From: Halieaceae bacterium UBA5044
Lineage (GTDB): Bacteria > Pseudomonadota > Gammaproteobacteria > Pseudomonadales > Halieaceae
Direction of reading: 5' to 3'
NCBI GenBank assembly: GCA_002416125.1
Contig: DIBU01000013.1
Span: 124,001 to 188,000, forward strand
DNA length: 64,000 bases
Under the pieces are notes generated by a model. It saw only the letters and a program-made list of their open reading frames with translations. It ran no database searches and was not told where the DNA came from. Shown here piece by piece: positions 40,212-48,077 of the stretch (positions are counted from its first letter, which is position 1; every line of letters starts with the position of its first letter). Made by a program: the position numbers and the translations under genes.

Positions 40212-41111
40212 ATGACGTCCCCGGCAGAAGCAAAGCGCTGCGACATCACCGGTCAGGTGACCCTGGGTGATCCGGCCGCCGTGATGTCCGAAGTGCGGGC
40301 GATCCTCGAAGCGCACTGGCCGGAGGGGGACTGGGCGCCGCTGGATACCCTCAGCGAACTGTTTTGCGTGCTGTATGCCGGTGAGCATCCCGAGTACCAC
40401 GGTTGCGATGCGGGCTACCATGATGCCGAGCACGTGCTGGACGTCACCCTGGCGATGACGCGGTTGATGGCAGGGCGCGAAAAGCGCTGGCCCGGTCCCT
40501 GGGCGTTTGACGCCGACCTGGCCCTGGCCGGGGTCGCCAGCGCGCTGTTTCACGATGCAGGCTATCTGCGCCGCCGTGGGGATCGCCGGCACAGCACGGG
40601 CGCAGCCTACACGCGCACCCACGTGCCCCGCGGTGCCGCCCTGATTCGCGCGCAGTTCCCGGCGGTGGGGCTGGCTGAACTGGCGCCGGTCTGCTCCCGG
40701 CTCGTGCACTTCACCAATTGTCACCGCAAGCCCGAGTACCTGAACGTGCGCAGCCGTCAGGAATGGCAGCTCGGCGCCCTGCTGGGTACGGCTGACCTGC
40801 TGGCGCAGATCGCCGCACCGGATTACCTCGAAAAGTGTCGCCAGGCCCTGTACGACGAGTTCGTCGCCAGCGGCATTGCGGTGGGAGAACACACACCGGA
40901 GCCAGCCCGCTGTCACTATCGCTCGCGGGATGACTTGATTCAGCGCACTCCCGGCTTTGTGCACGGGGTTGCCGGTTCCCGTCTGGAGCGGGATTTTGCC
41001 GGCGCCTACCACTACGCCAGCAGTTATTTCGGTGGTGACAATCCTTACCTCGATGCGGTCGTCGCCAATTGCGCGCGGCTGGAGCAGTGGCTGGCGCCGT
41101 CCCGGGCCTGA
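40212..41111 (+). CDS. HD-domain phosphohydrolase (cyclic nucleotide phosphodiesterase-like)
   Basis: A 299-residue soluble protein (start ATG 40212; the GTG at 40209 is possible). GYHDAEHVLDVTLAMTRL (H70, H74), ALFHDAGYLRR (H114, D115) and LLGTADLLAQIA (D195) supply the full set of HD-superfamily metal ligands, laid out as in mammalian-type 3',5'-cyclic nucleotide phosphodiesterases (YHN-x-x-H, HD, D). It is therefore probably active on a phosphoester such as a cyclic nucleotide. Adjacency to the cyclase-like gene suggests that the two act on the same molecule. Substrate unproven. Confidence 0.8.
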   Translation: MTSPAEAKRCDITGQVTLGDPAAVMSEVRAILEAHWPEGDWAPLDTLSELFCVLYAGEHPEYHGCDAGYHDAEHVLDVTLAMTRLMAGREKRWPGPWAFDADLALAGVASALFHDAGYLRRRGDRRHSTGAAYTRTHVPRGAALIRAQFPAVGLAELAPVCSRLVHFTNCHRKPEYLNVRSRQEWQLGALLGTADLLAQIAAPDYLEKCRQALYDEFVASGIAVGEHTPEPARCHYRSRDDLIQRTPGFVHGVAGSRLERDFAGAYHYASSYFGGDNPYLDAVVANCARLEQWLAPSRA

Positions 41112-41116
41112 CTGCC

Positions 41117-41935
41117 ATGCAGCCACATCACAGCGCCCCCCTCGGCAAAATCGCGGTAGCCGCGCAGGACAGTGCGCAGCGTGATCGGGCGCAGGCACTG
41201 GCACAGCAGTTGGGTACGCACTGTGTGGAACCCGGGCAGGCACACGCTCCTCCCGCGGTGCAGGCACTGTTGTGGGTGGGCGCCGGTGCGCTTTCCCTGC
41301 AGGCGGTGGCAGCAGGTGGTCGCTCCCCGGGGCCGATCAGCGTCGACTTTGGTGGCGCGGCCATGCGGCACCGGCGTCGGGGTGGCCAGAATGAGCTGCT
41401 GGGCAAGGCGGTGGGTATTGGCAAGAAGCCCGCGCTCGCGGTGCTTGATGCAACTGCCGGGCTGGGGCGCGACAGCTTCGTGCTGGCGGATCTCGGGTGT
41501 GCGGTTGTCCTCGCCGAGCGTGAACCTGTCGTGCTGGCGCTGCTGGATGATGGCCTGGAGCGCGCAGCGCGGGCAGAAGACGCCTGGCTGAACCGCGTCG
41601 CAGGGCGCATGACACTGCATCACGGGGAAGCCTCCACCCTGCCGGCCGCGGTGCTGAATACGCTGGACGTGATCTACCTGGACCCGATGTTCCCGGAACG
41701 CGACAAGTCTGCAGCGGTGAAAAAGGAGATGGCGCTGTTCCAGACTCTGTTCGCCGGGGGCACGACAGCGGACGACGCCGCGCAGTTGCTCGATTGGGCC
41801 CTGGGCTGCGACGTCGCCCGGGTGGTGGTCAAGCGCCCTCTGCGGGCCCCTTGCCTGACCCCGCAGCAGCCCTCGCACACCATTGCCGGCAAGGCCGTGC
41901 GCTATGACGTCTACGTGCTACGCAGTCTGCGTTAG
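41117..41935 (+). CDS. rsmJ: 16S rRNA (guanine1516-N2)-methyltransferase
   Basis: About 272 residues from the ATG at 41117 (MQPHHSAPLGKIAVAAQD). LDATAGLGRDSFVLADLG is the SAM-binding motif, and IYLDPMFPERDKSA holds the DPMFP catalytic block diagnostic of RsmJ (YhiQ). It adds one methyl group to G1516 of 16S rRNA. It starts five bases after the HD gene and probably shares its promoter, but its function is unrelated to signalling. The upstream in-frame start at 41069 lies inside the HD gene. Confidence 0.93.
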   Translation: MQPHHSAPLGKIAVAAQDSAQRDRAQALAQQLGTHCVEPGQAHAPPAVQALLWVGAGALSLQAVAAGGRSPGPISVDFGGAAMRHRRRGGQNELLGKAVGIGKKPALAVLDATAGLGRDSFVLADLGCAVVLAEREPVVLALLDDGLERAARAEDAWLNRVAGRMTLHHGEASTLPAAVLNTLDVIYLDPMFPERDKSAAVKKEMALFQTLFAGGTTADDAAQLLDWALGCDVARVVVKRPLRAPCLTPQQPSHTIAGKAVRYDVYVLRSLR

Positions 41936-41946
41936 GCCCTCAGGGC

Positions 41947-42723
41947 TCAGTGGCGCGCGGCCATGCGGAACAGCCGGCGGGTGAACACGGACTGCAACAG
42001 CGGGTCCAGCCAGCGGTAGAGGCGCCCAGACAGGTAAACCGGTTTACCGCGCTCCACAGCCTGCAGGCCCTCACGCACCACCACGTCCGCGCCGTACCAG
42101 AGGAATCCCGGCATGCCGTCTTTCATGTCCTGCAGCCCTGCTGTGCTGTGGAAATCGGTATGGGTGTAACCGGGGCACAGGGCGCACACCTGGACACCGC
42201 TGCCCTGCAGTGTGACTGCCAGGTCCTCCGACAGGGCGATCAGGTAGGCCTTGCTTGGGCCGTAGTTGCAGCCACCGGCGCGGGGAATGCGCCCCGCGAC
42301 GGAGGCGACATTGATCACCCGGCCGAAGCCGCGCTCACGCATGGCAGGTATAAACAGATGGCAGAGTTGTGCCACCGACAGCATCATCAACTGGAAAAAG
42401 GCCTGGTGATCTGCCCAGTCGCGATCCTGCAGGAGGTCGGAGCCGGCGATTCCGGCGTTGTTCACCAGATAGTCTATCTCGATGCCCTGCGCCGACAGGC
42501 TGTTGTAGAGCGCGTCCGGGGCGGCGGGGTCCGACAGGTCCGCCACCTCCACCAGCGTAGTGCAGCCGTGCGCCTGCGCCAGCTCCGCGGCGAGGGCCTG
42601 CAGCCTGTCCCTGCGCCGCGCCACCAGCACCAGGTCATAGCCCTGGGCTGCCAGCTGGCGGGCAAACTCTTCACCGAGCCCTGCGGATGCCCCGGTAATC
42701 AATGCGGTGCGCTTGCGCGTCAT
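41947..42723 (-). CDS. Short-chain dehydrogenase/reductase
   Basis: A 258-residue classical SDR from the ATG at 42723. TALITGASAGLGEEFA is the TGxxxGxG motif, NNAG occurs near residue 85, and CNYGPSKAYLIALSE has the YxxxK pair. The C-terminal tail (LYRWLDPLLQSVFTRRLFRMAARH) is basic and amphipathic and may touch the membrane. Substrate unknown. It is arranged back to back with a second SDR of the same general type 102 bases away. An in-frame extension upstream overlaps that gene and is not real. Confidence 0.85.
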   Translation of the reverse strand: MTRKRTALITGASAGLGEEFARQLAAQGYDLVLVARRRDRLQALAAELAQAHGCTTLVEVADLSDPAAPDALYNSLSAQGIEIDYLVNNAGIAGSDLLQDRDWADHQAFFQLMMLSVAQLCHLFIPAMRERGFGRVINVASVAGRIPRAGGCNYGPSKAYLIALSEDLAVTLQGSGVQVCALCPGYTHTDFHSTAGLQDMKDGMPGFLWYGADVVVREGLQAVERGKPVYLSGRLYRWLDPLLQSVFTRRLFRMAARH

Positions 42724-42825
42724 CGGTTTTCTCCTCAAGATGTTGGCCGTTGCCACCGGCATGGTACGCCACACCGCTCGCGCTGTCTGCGCGCCGCCCA
42801 ACCTCAGGAACAGGGACATATCACG

Positions 42826-43581
42826 ATGCAAAACACAGGGATCGCGCTGGTCACCGGCGCCACCTCCGGACTGGGCGCAGAATACTGCCGCCAGCTTGCC
42901 CGCCAGTGCAAAACCATCATTGCCGTGGGCCGGCGCGGCGATCACCTGCAGGCACTGGGTGCCGAGCTGGATGGGCTGACGCGCATTCATCCCGTGGTTG
43001 CGGACCTCAGCACGGTGGAGGGTGTAACGCGCACGGTGGAGGCGCTGCGTCAGCAGGGACCGGTGGATCTGCTGATCAACAACGCGGGCTTTTCGACGCT
43101 GGGCGACTTTGCCGACAGCACGCTTGAGGTCGAGCTGCAAATGGTGCGCCTGCAGATTGACGCGCCACTGGAGCTGGCGCGTGCCGCGCTGCCCTTCATG
43201 CGTGAGCAGGGCCGCGGGCAGATCATCAATGTGGCCTCTGTCGGCGCCTTCGTGGAACTGCAGAAAACCGCGGTGTACGGCGCGTGCAAGGCATTCCTGC
43301 TGGCCTTTTCAAGGTCGCTGCAGGCTGAGGTGGCGGGGCAGGGTATTCGGGTGCAGTGTCTCTGCCCCGGCCTCACGCGCACCGAGATTCACGATACAGC
43401 GCATTTTTCAGGTTTCGACAAGGGGCGTTTTCCGGAATCGATGTGGATGGAGGCGGACGCGGTGGTGGCCGAGAGCCTCGCCGCCCTGGCGGGTGACGAG
43501 GTGGTGGTGATTCCGGGGCAGGTCAACCGGGATATCGTGCGTGGCGCAGTGCAGCAACAGCTGCAGGCGCTACAGCACTAG
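42826..43581 (+). CDS. Short-chain dehydrogenase/reductase
   Basis: A 251-residue classical SDR from the ATG at 42826 (MQNTGIALVTGATSGLGAEY), with CAGGGA about nine bases before. The cofactor motif is TGATSGLG, the structural NNAGFSTLG follows, and VYGACKAFLLAFS contains YxxxK. It belongs to the DltE/YdfG-like classical group with the CLCPGLTRTEI turn after the active site. Substrate unknown. It overlaps the end of convergent dapE by 12 bases. Confidence 0.85.
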   Translation: MQNTGIALVTGATSGLGAEYCRQLARQCKTIIAVGRRGDHLQALGAELDGLTRIHPVVADLSTVEGVTRTVEALRQQGPVDLLINNAGFSTLGDFADSTLEVELQMVRLQIDAPLELARAALPFMREQGRGQIINVASVGAFVELQKTAVYGACKAFLLAFSRSLQAEVAGQGIRVQCLCPGLTRTEIHDTAHFSGFDKGRFPESMWMEADAVVAESLAALAGDEVVVIPGQVNRDIVRGAVQQQLQALQH

Positions 43582-44697
43582 GCGTTCCAGCACGCCCTGG
43601 TAGAGGCGGGCCAGCCGCGGCAGGTCCGCGGCGCGCACACACTCATTGCGTTTGTGGATGGTGGCATTCACCGGGCCGAGCTCGACGATCTGTGCCCCGG
43701 TCGGCGCGATAAAGCGACCGTCGGAGGTGCCGCCGGCGGTGGACAGTTCGGTGTCCAGGCCGGTCTCGGCACGGATGCTCTCCACCACGGCGTCCACCAG
43801 GCTGCCGGCCGGGGTCAGGAAGGGCTCCCCGCTGAGCTGCCAGTCCAGGGTGTAATCCAGTTTGTGGGCCTGTAGCAGGCGTTCCGTGCGTCGTATCAGG
43901 TCGTCTGCCGTGACTTCCGTGGAGAAGCGGAAATTGAACATGACCTGGAGCTCGCCGGGGATCACGTTGGTCGCGCCGGTGCCACTGGTGATATTGGAAA
44001 TCTGCAGGGACGTCGCCGGAAAGAAGGCGTTGCCCTGGTCCCATACCTGACAGGTCAGAGCGTGCAGGGCGGGCAGCGCCCGGTGAATGGGATTGTCTGC
44101 CAGCTGCGGGTAGGCGATGTGGCCTTGAACGCCGCGCACCGTGAGTACGGCACCCAGTGAGCCGCGCCGGCCGTTCTTGACCACATCGCCCAATTGCGCG
44201 CTGCTCGAAGGCTCGCCGACCAGGCACCAGTCGATTGTCTCACCCTGCTGCTGCAGGTAATCCACGACCTTGACTGTGCCATCGTGGGCCGGGCCCTCCT
44301 CATCGGCAGTAATCAGGAAGCCGATGCGGCCGCTGTGCCGGGGGTGGGCGCTGACAAAGTCTTCGCAGGCCACGAGCATGGCCGCGAGGCTGCCTTTCAT
44401 GTCGGCGGCGCCGCGACCGTAGAGCATGCCCTCGCGCAGTGTGGGTTCGAACGGCGGGCTATCCCAGCCGGATTCGGGGCCGGTGGGCACCACATCAGTG
44501 TGCCCGGCAAACACCAGCAGGGGGCCGCTGTCTCCGCGCACCGCCCAGAAGTTCTCGACGTCGCCGAAACGCAGCGGTGTGCAGCGGAAGCCCAGGCGGG
44601 CCAGTCGGTCCATCATCAGTGCCTGGCACCCGGCGTCTTCGGGCGTGACTGACTGGCGTCGAATCAGCTCACAGGTCAATTCCAGCGTGCGTTCCAT
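43570..44697 (-). CDS. dapE: Succinyl-diaminopimelate desuccinylase
   Basis: A 375-residue M20-family metalloenzyme. FAGHTDVVPTGP supplies a zinc His/Asp, YGRGAADMKGSLAAM the bridging Asp, and TADEEGPAHDGT the catalytic Glu pair; FNFRFSTEV and HKRNECV close the site. It removes succinate from N-succinyl-LL-DAP to give LL-DAP in lysine and peptidoglycan synthesis. It lies 15 bases downstream of dapD as the last gene of the long minus-strand operon. Confidence 0.96.
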   Translation of the reverse strand: MERTLELTCELIRRQSVTPEDAGCQALMMDRLARLGFRCTPLRFGDVENFWAVRGDSGPLLVFAGHTDVVPTGPESGWDSPPFEPTLREGMLYGRGAADMKGSLAAMLVACEDFVSAHPRHSGRIGFLITADEEGPAHDGTVKVVDYLQQQGETIDWCLVGEPSSSAQLGDVVKNGRRGSLGAVLTVRGVQGHIAYPQLADNPIHRALPALHALTCQVWDQGNAFFPATSLQISNITSGTGATNVIPGELQVMFNFRFSTEVTADDLIRRTERLLQAHKLDYTLDWQLSGEPFLTPAGSLVDAVVESIRAETGLDTELSTAGGTSDGRFIAPTGAQIVELGPVNATIHKRNECVRAADLPRLARLYQGVLERLVL

Positions 44698-44712
44698 GGT
44701 GCGGCCCCGTGG

Positions 44713-45732
44713 CTAGTTGTGCGCGTGCAGTTCGGCGTTGAGTTCTACCGCCGTGCGGTTGGTCAGGCACTCGACGGCACCGGTGGCGGAGTTGCGCCGG
44801 AACAGTAGCCCGGACTTGCCGGCCAGTTCCCGCGCCTTGAGGGTCTCCACCGCGTGACCGTCGGCGTCCAGCACCACCACCTTAGTGCCGGCGGTCACAA
44901 ACAGGCCCGCTTCCACAGTGCAGCGGTCGCCGAGTGGAATGCCGATGCCGGCGTTGGCGCCGATCAGGCATTCGCGGCCCACGGAGATGATGATATTTCC
45001 GCCGCCGGACAGGGTGCCCATGGTCGAGCAGCCACCGCCCAGGTCGGACCCGCTGCCCACCGTCACCCCGGCGGATATCCGGCCTTCAATCATCCCGGGG
45101 CCGTCAGTGCCGGCGTTAAAGTTGACGAAGCCCTCGTGCATGATGGTCGTCCCTTCGCCCAGGTAGGCGCCGAGACGCACACGGGCCGTATGGGCAATGC
45201 GCACCCCGGTCGGTACCACGTAGTTGGTCATCTTCGGGAATTTGTCGACGCAGCTGACCTCCAGCGTGTCGCCGCGCAGCCGGGCGGCGAGTTGCCGTGC
45301 CGGTAGCTCGCTGATGTCAATGGCGCCCTCGCTGGTCCAGGCCACGTTGGGGAGTATGGCAAACAGGCCCTGCAGGTTGGTGCCGTGTGGCTTCACCCGT
45401 CGGTGCGACAGCAGGTGCAGTTTCAGGTAGGCCTCGGGCACTGAGCCGGGTGCGGCGTCCTCCTGCAGCAGCACCGCAACGGCGGGCGCCTGGCTGCTGG
45501 CCAGATGCGCGGCAATCTGCGCCTGTTCGGTCTGGCCCGCCGCCGCAAGCGCGGCTTCCAGGGCCAGCAACTGCTCGCGGGAGAGCGTGCCCGTGTTGTC
45601 GGGTGCGCCAAAGGCCGCAACCAGTTCGCTGGAGGGTGACAACACCGGGTGAGGGAAAAAGACCTCCAGCCACTCACCGCTGCTGTTCTGAGTGCCCAGA
45701 CCTAGGCCCAGGGCATATGCCGCATGGTTCAT
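44713..45732 (-). CDS. dapD: Tetrahydrodipicolinate N-succinyltransferase
   Basis: A 339-residue acyltransferase of the long (Pseudomonas-type) DapD group. An N-terminal domain of about 170 residues is followed by a left-handed beta-helix with hexapeptide repeats (VRIAHTARVRLGAYLGEGT, GTLSGGGNIIISVG). It transfers succinyl from succinyl-CoA to tetrahydrodipicolinate. It is followed by dapE and preceded by yffB across 42 bases that hold a short hairpin. Confidence 0.95.
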   Translation of the reverse strand: MNHAAYALGLGLGTQNSSGEWLEVFFPHPVLSPSSELVAAFGAPDNTGTLSREQLLALEAALAAAGQTEQAQIAAHLASSQAPAVAVLLQEDAAPGSVPEAYLKLHLLSHRRVKPHGTNLQGLFAILPNVAWTSEGAIDISELPARQLAARLRGDTLEVSCVDKFPKMTNYVVPTGVRIAHTARVRLGAYLGEGTTIMHEGFVNFNAGTDGPGMIEGRISAGVTVGSGSDLGGGCSTMGTLSGGGNIIISVGRECLIGANAGIGIPLGDRCTVEAGLFVTAGTKVVVLDADGHAVETLKARELAGKSGLLFRRNSATGAVECLTNRTAVELNAELHAHN

Positions 45733-45753
45733 AAAACGTGATTCCTGACGAGG

Positions 45754-45768
45754 CCCGCCTGCGGCGGG
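45754..45768. other. Small GC hairpin between yffB and dapD
   Basis: CCCGCC (45754-45759), loop TGC, GGCGGG (45763-45768), without a T-run. It could stabilise a processed transcript or weaken read-through inside the operon. Confidence 0.3.
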
Positions 45769-45774
45769 GTGGGT

Positions 45775-46131
45775 TCAAAGAGTATGCCGTAGCAGCAGTG
45801 CTTCCCAGGCGGGCGCCGAAAAGCCGCAGTGGCGTTCGTGGCCGATGTCGAGCAGGGGCCGCTTGATCAGCGTGGGCTGCTGCAGGATGGCCGCCAGCGC
45901 CCGGCGGTCATCCATCTGCTCACGCTCTGCTGCGTCCAGTGCTTTCCAGCTGGTGCTGCGTCGGTTGACCAGTGTTTCCCAGCCGAGTTCCTGCAGCCAG
46001 GACTGCACCTGGCTTTTGTCCAGGCCGTCGCTGCGCAGGTCGTGAAAGCGGTATTCGATCGCGTGCTGCTCCAGCCAGCGCCGCGCTTTCTTCACGGTGT
46101 CGCAATTGCTGATGCCGTAGACGGTAATCAT
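45775..46131 (-). CDS. yffB: ArsC/Spx-like thioredoxin-fold protein YffB
   Basis: A 118-residue protein from the ATG at 46131. MITVYGISNCDTVKKARRWL carries the single active cysteine of the YffB subgroup of the ArsC family (C-x-x-V-K-K). LVNRRSTSWKAL and LIKRPLLD are typical of the group. YffB proteins bind glutathione and are not established arsenate reductases. The gene sits beside dapE/dapD in many gammaproteobacteria, as here. Confidence 0.88.
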   Translation of the reverse strand: MITVYGISNCDTVKKARRWLEQHAIEYRFHDLRSDGLDKSQVQSWLQELGWETLVNRRSTSWKALDAAEREQMDDRRALAAILQQPTLIKRPLLDIGHERHCGFSAPAWEALLLRHTL

Positions 46132-46220
46132 GCCTGCCTCGCTGCGGCTCTGTGGGGTGCGCAAGGATAGCAAAAAAACTACGGTGGTACAGGCTCGGGC
46201 GGGAGCCGCCACGCAACTGT

Positions 46221-46877
46221 TCAGGCTTTGTGAGTGCGTTTGGGGTGTTTACGCTCCGGGTAGCAGGTGCGGCAGATGTCGCACACACGGCCATCGCAGC
46301 CGCGTGCTGAACAGAACTCGCGCCCGTAGAAGATGATCTGCAGGTGCAGCCGGTTCCAGGCCGCGCGGGGGAACAGTCGCTTCAGGTCGCGCTCGGTCTG
46401 GACCACGCTTTTACCGCTGGTAAGTCCCCAGCGCTGGGCCAGTCGGTGAATATGCGTATCGACGGGAAAGGCGGGCACCCCGAAGGCCTGCGACATCACC
46501 ACACTGGCCGTCTTGTGCCCGACCCCCGGCAGGCGCTCGAGTGCCTCCATGTCGGCGGGTACCACTCCCTGGTGTTCAGCCAGCAGGATTTCACTGAGGC
46601 GCTTGATGGCAGCGGATTTCTGCGGCGACAGGCCGCAGGGGCGGATGATCGCCCTGATCTCCTCGACGGTGAGCTGCGCCATGTCCTGCGGATTGTCGGC
46701 GCGGGCGAACAGCGCAGGCGTCACCTGATTGACCCGCTCATCGGTGCACTGGGCGCTGAGCAGGACGGCAATCAGCAGGGTATACGGGTCGCTGTGGTCC
46801 AGCGGGACAGGCGGCTCGGGGTAGAGTTCCTGCAGGCGTTGCTGGATAAAGGCAACGCGCTGGGCTTTTGGCAGCAT
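46221..46877 (-). CDS. nth: Endonuclease III with unusual Fe-S cysteine spacing
   Basis: A 218-residue HhH-GPD DNA glycosylase/AP lyase. LPGVGHKTASVV at about 116-127 is the helix-hairpin-helix with the catalytic Lys (K122), and FPVDTHIHRLAQR has the catalytic Asp (D140). It removes oxidised pyrimidines. The C-terminal cysteines are C189, C194, C199, C202 and C205 (gaps of 4, 4, 2 and 2) instead of the usual C-x6-C-x2-C-x5-C, so iron-sulfur binding is altered or uncertain. It lies inside the dap operon, three bases after dapC. Confidence 0.92.
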   Translation of the reverse strand: MLPKAQRVAFIQQRLQELYPEPPVPLDHSDPYTLLIAVLLSAQCTDERVNQVTPALFARADNPQDMAQLTVEEIRAIIRPCGLSPQKSAAIKRLSEILLAEHQGVVPADMEALERLPGVGHKTASVVMSQAFGVPAFPVDTHIHRLAQRWGLTSGKSVVQTERDLKRLFPRAAWNRLHLQIIFYGREFCSARGCDGRVCDICRTCYPERKHPKRTHKA

Positions 46878-46880
46878 GGC

Positions 46881-48071
46881 CTAGCGCTGCTCCAGCACGT
46901 TGACGATACGCTCGGCGCCTTCCACGCAGTCCTCCAGCGAGGCCACCAGCGCCATGCGCACCCGGTTGCTGCCGGGGTTGCCCCGGGGCGTCTCGCGGGC
47001 GAGAAAGCTGCCGGGAACCACGGTGATGTGTGCCTGTTGATACAGCAGCCGGGCGAATTCGGTGTCGGCCAGCGGGGTTTCCGGCCAGAGATAGAAACCG
47101 GCATCTGGCCGTTCCACGGTCAGGTGCCCCTGCAGAATGGGCAGCACCGCGTCGAATTTCTGCCGATACAGCGCGCGGTTGGCGCGCACATGGTCCTCGT
47201 CGCCCCACGCCGCCACGCTGGCCTGCTGGTGATGCAGGGGCATGGCGCAGCCGTGGTAGGTGCGGTAGCGCAGGAAGTCGGCGAGTACCTCGGCGTCCCC
47301 GGCCACGAAGCCGGAGCGCAGCCCCGGGAGGTTGGAGCGTTTGCTCAGGCTGTGGAATACCACGCAGCGCCGGAAGCGGTCGTTGCCCATCGCCGCGCAG
47401 GCCTGCAACAGGCCCGGTGGGGGGCTGCTCTCGTCAGCGTAGATTTCCGAGTAGCACTCGTCGCTGGCAATAATGAAGTCGTGCCGCTCCGCCAGTTCCA
47501 CCAGCGATTGCAGCGCTACAACACTCATCACCGCGCCGCTGGGGTTGCCCGGGGTGCAGATGTAGAGCAGCTGGCAGCGCTGCCATACGGATTCGGGAAC
47601 CGCGGCAAAATCGGGCAGGTGACCCGTTGCGGCGCTGGCGTTCACGAACTCGGGCTGCGCTCCGGCCAGCAGCGCGGCACCCTCGTAAATCTGGTAGAAC
47701 GGATTGGGGCTGACCACGGCCGCGCCGGCGCCAGCGGTCACCACCGCCTGGGCGAAGGCAAACAGCGCCTCGCGCGTGCCGTTCACGGGCAGGATTTCGG
47801 ATTCCGGGTCCACCCCCGGCAGCTGAAAGCGCTGTTGCAGCCAGCCGGCAATGGTCTCGCGCAGCGGTGCCTCGCCGCGGGTGGCGGGGTAGTTGGCCAG
47901 CAGCGGGAGGTTCGCTGCCAGCGTGTCCAGCACGAACGGCGGCGAGGGATGGCGCGGTTCGCCGATGGACAGGGGAATGTGCGCCAGGTCGCCGGGTGGC
48001 TGCAGGTCGGCGAACAGTGCACGCAGTTTCTCAAAGGGGTAGGGGTGCAGCGCACCGAGCAGGGCGTTCAT
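46881..48071 (-). CDS. dapC: Succinyldiaminopimelate transaminase
   Basis: A 396-residue class I/II PLP aminotransferase. LLANYPATRGEAPLRETIAG and YICTPGNPSGAVM are standard blocks. HSLSKRSNLPGLRSGF holds the PLP-binding lysine, and ASDECYSEIY the Asp/Tyr pair that holds the cofactor. It makes N-succinyl-LL-DAP from the keto acid using glutamate. It lies directly downstream of glnD (6-base gap), the Pseudomonas-like order that identifies it as DapC rather than a general aminotransferase. Confidence 0.92.
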   Translation of the reverse strand: MNALLGALHPYPFEKLRALFADLQPPGDLAHIPLSIGEPRHPSPPFVLDTLAANLPLLANYPATRGEAPLRETIAGWLQQRFQLPGVDPESEILPVNGTREALFAFAQAVVTAGAGAAVVSPNPFYQIYEGAALLAGAQPEFVNASAATGHLPDFAAVPESVWQRCQLLYICTPGNPSGAVMSVVALQSLVELAERHDFIIASDECYSEIYADESSPPPGLLQACAAMGNDRFRRCVVFHSLSKRSNLPGLRSGFVAGDAEVLADFLRYRTYHGCAMPLHHQQASVAAWGDEDHVRANRALYRQKFDAVLPILQGHLTVERPDAGFYLWPETPLADTEFARLLYQQAHITVVPGSFLARETPRGNPGSNRVRMALVASLEDCVEGAERIVNVLEQR

Positions 48072-48077
48072 GGGGCG

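Noticed and set aside
41936..41946. GCCC-TCA-GGGC repeat between rsmJ and the convergent SDR as a terminator
   Set aside because: The stem is four base pairs with a 3-base loop and no T-run; too weak to call.
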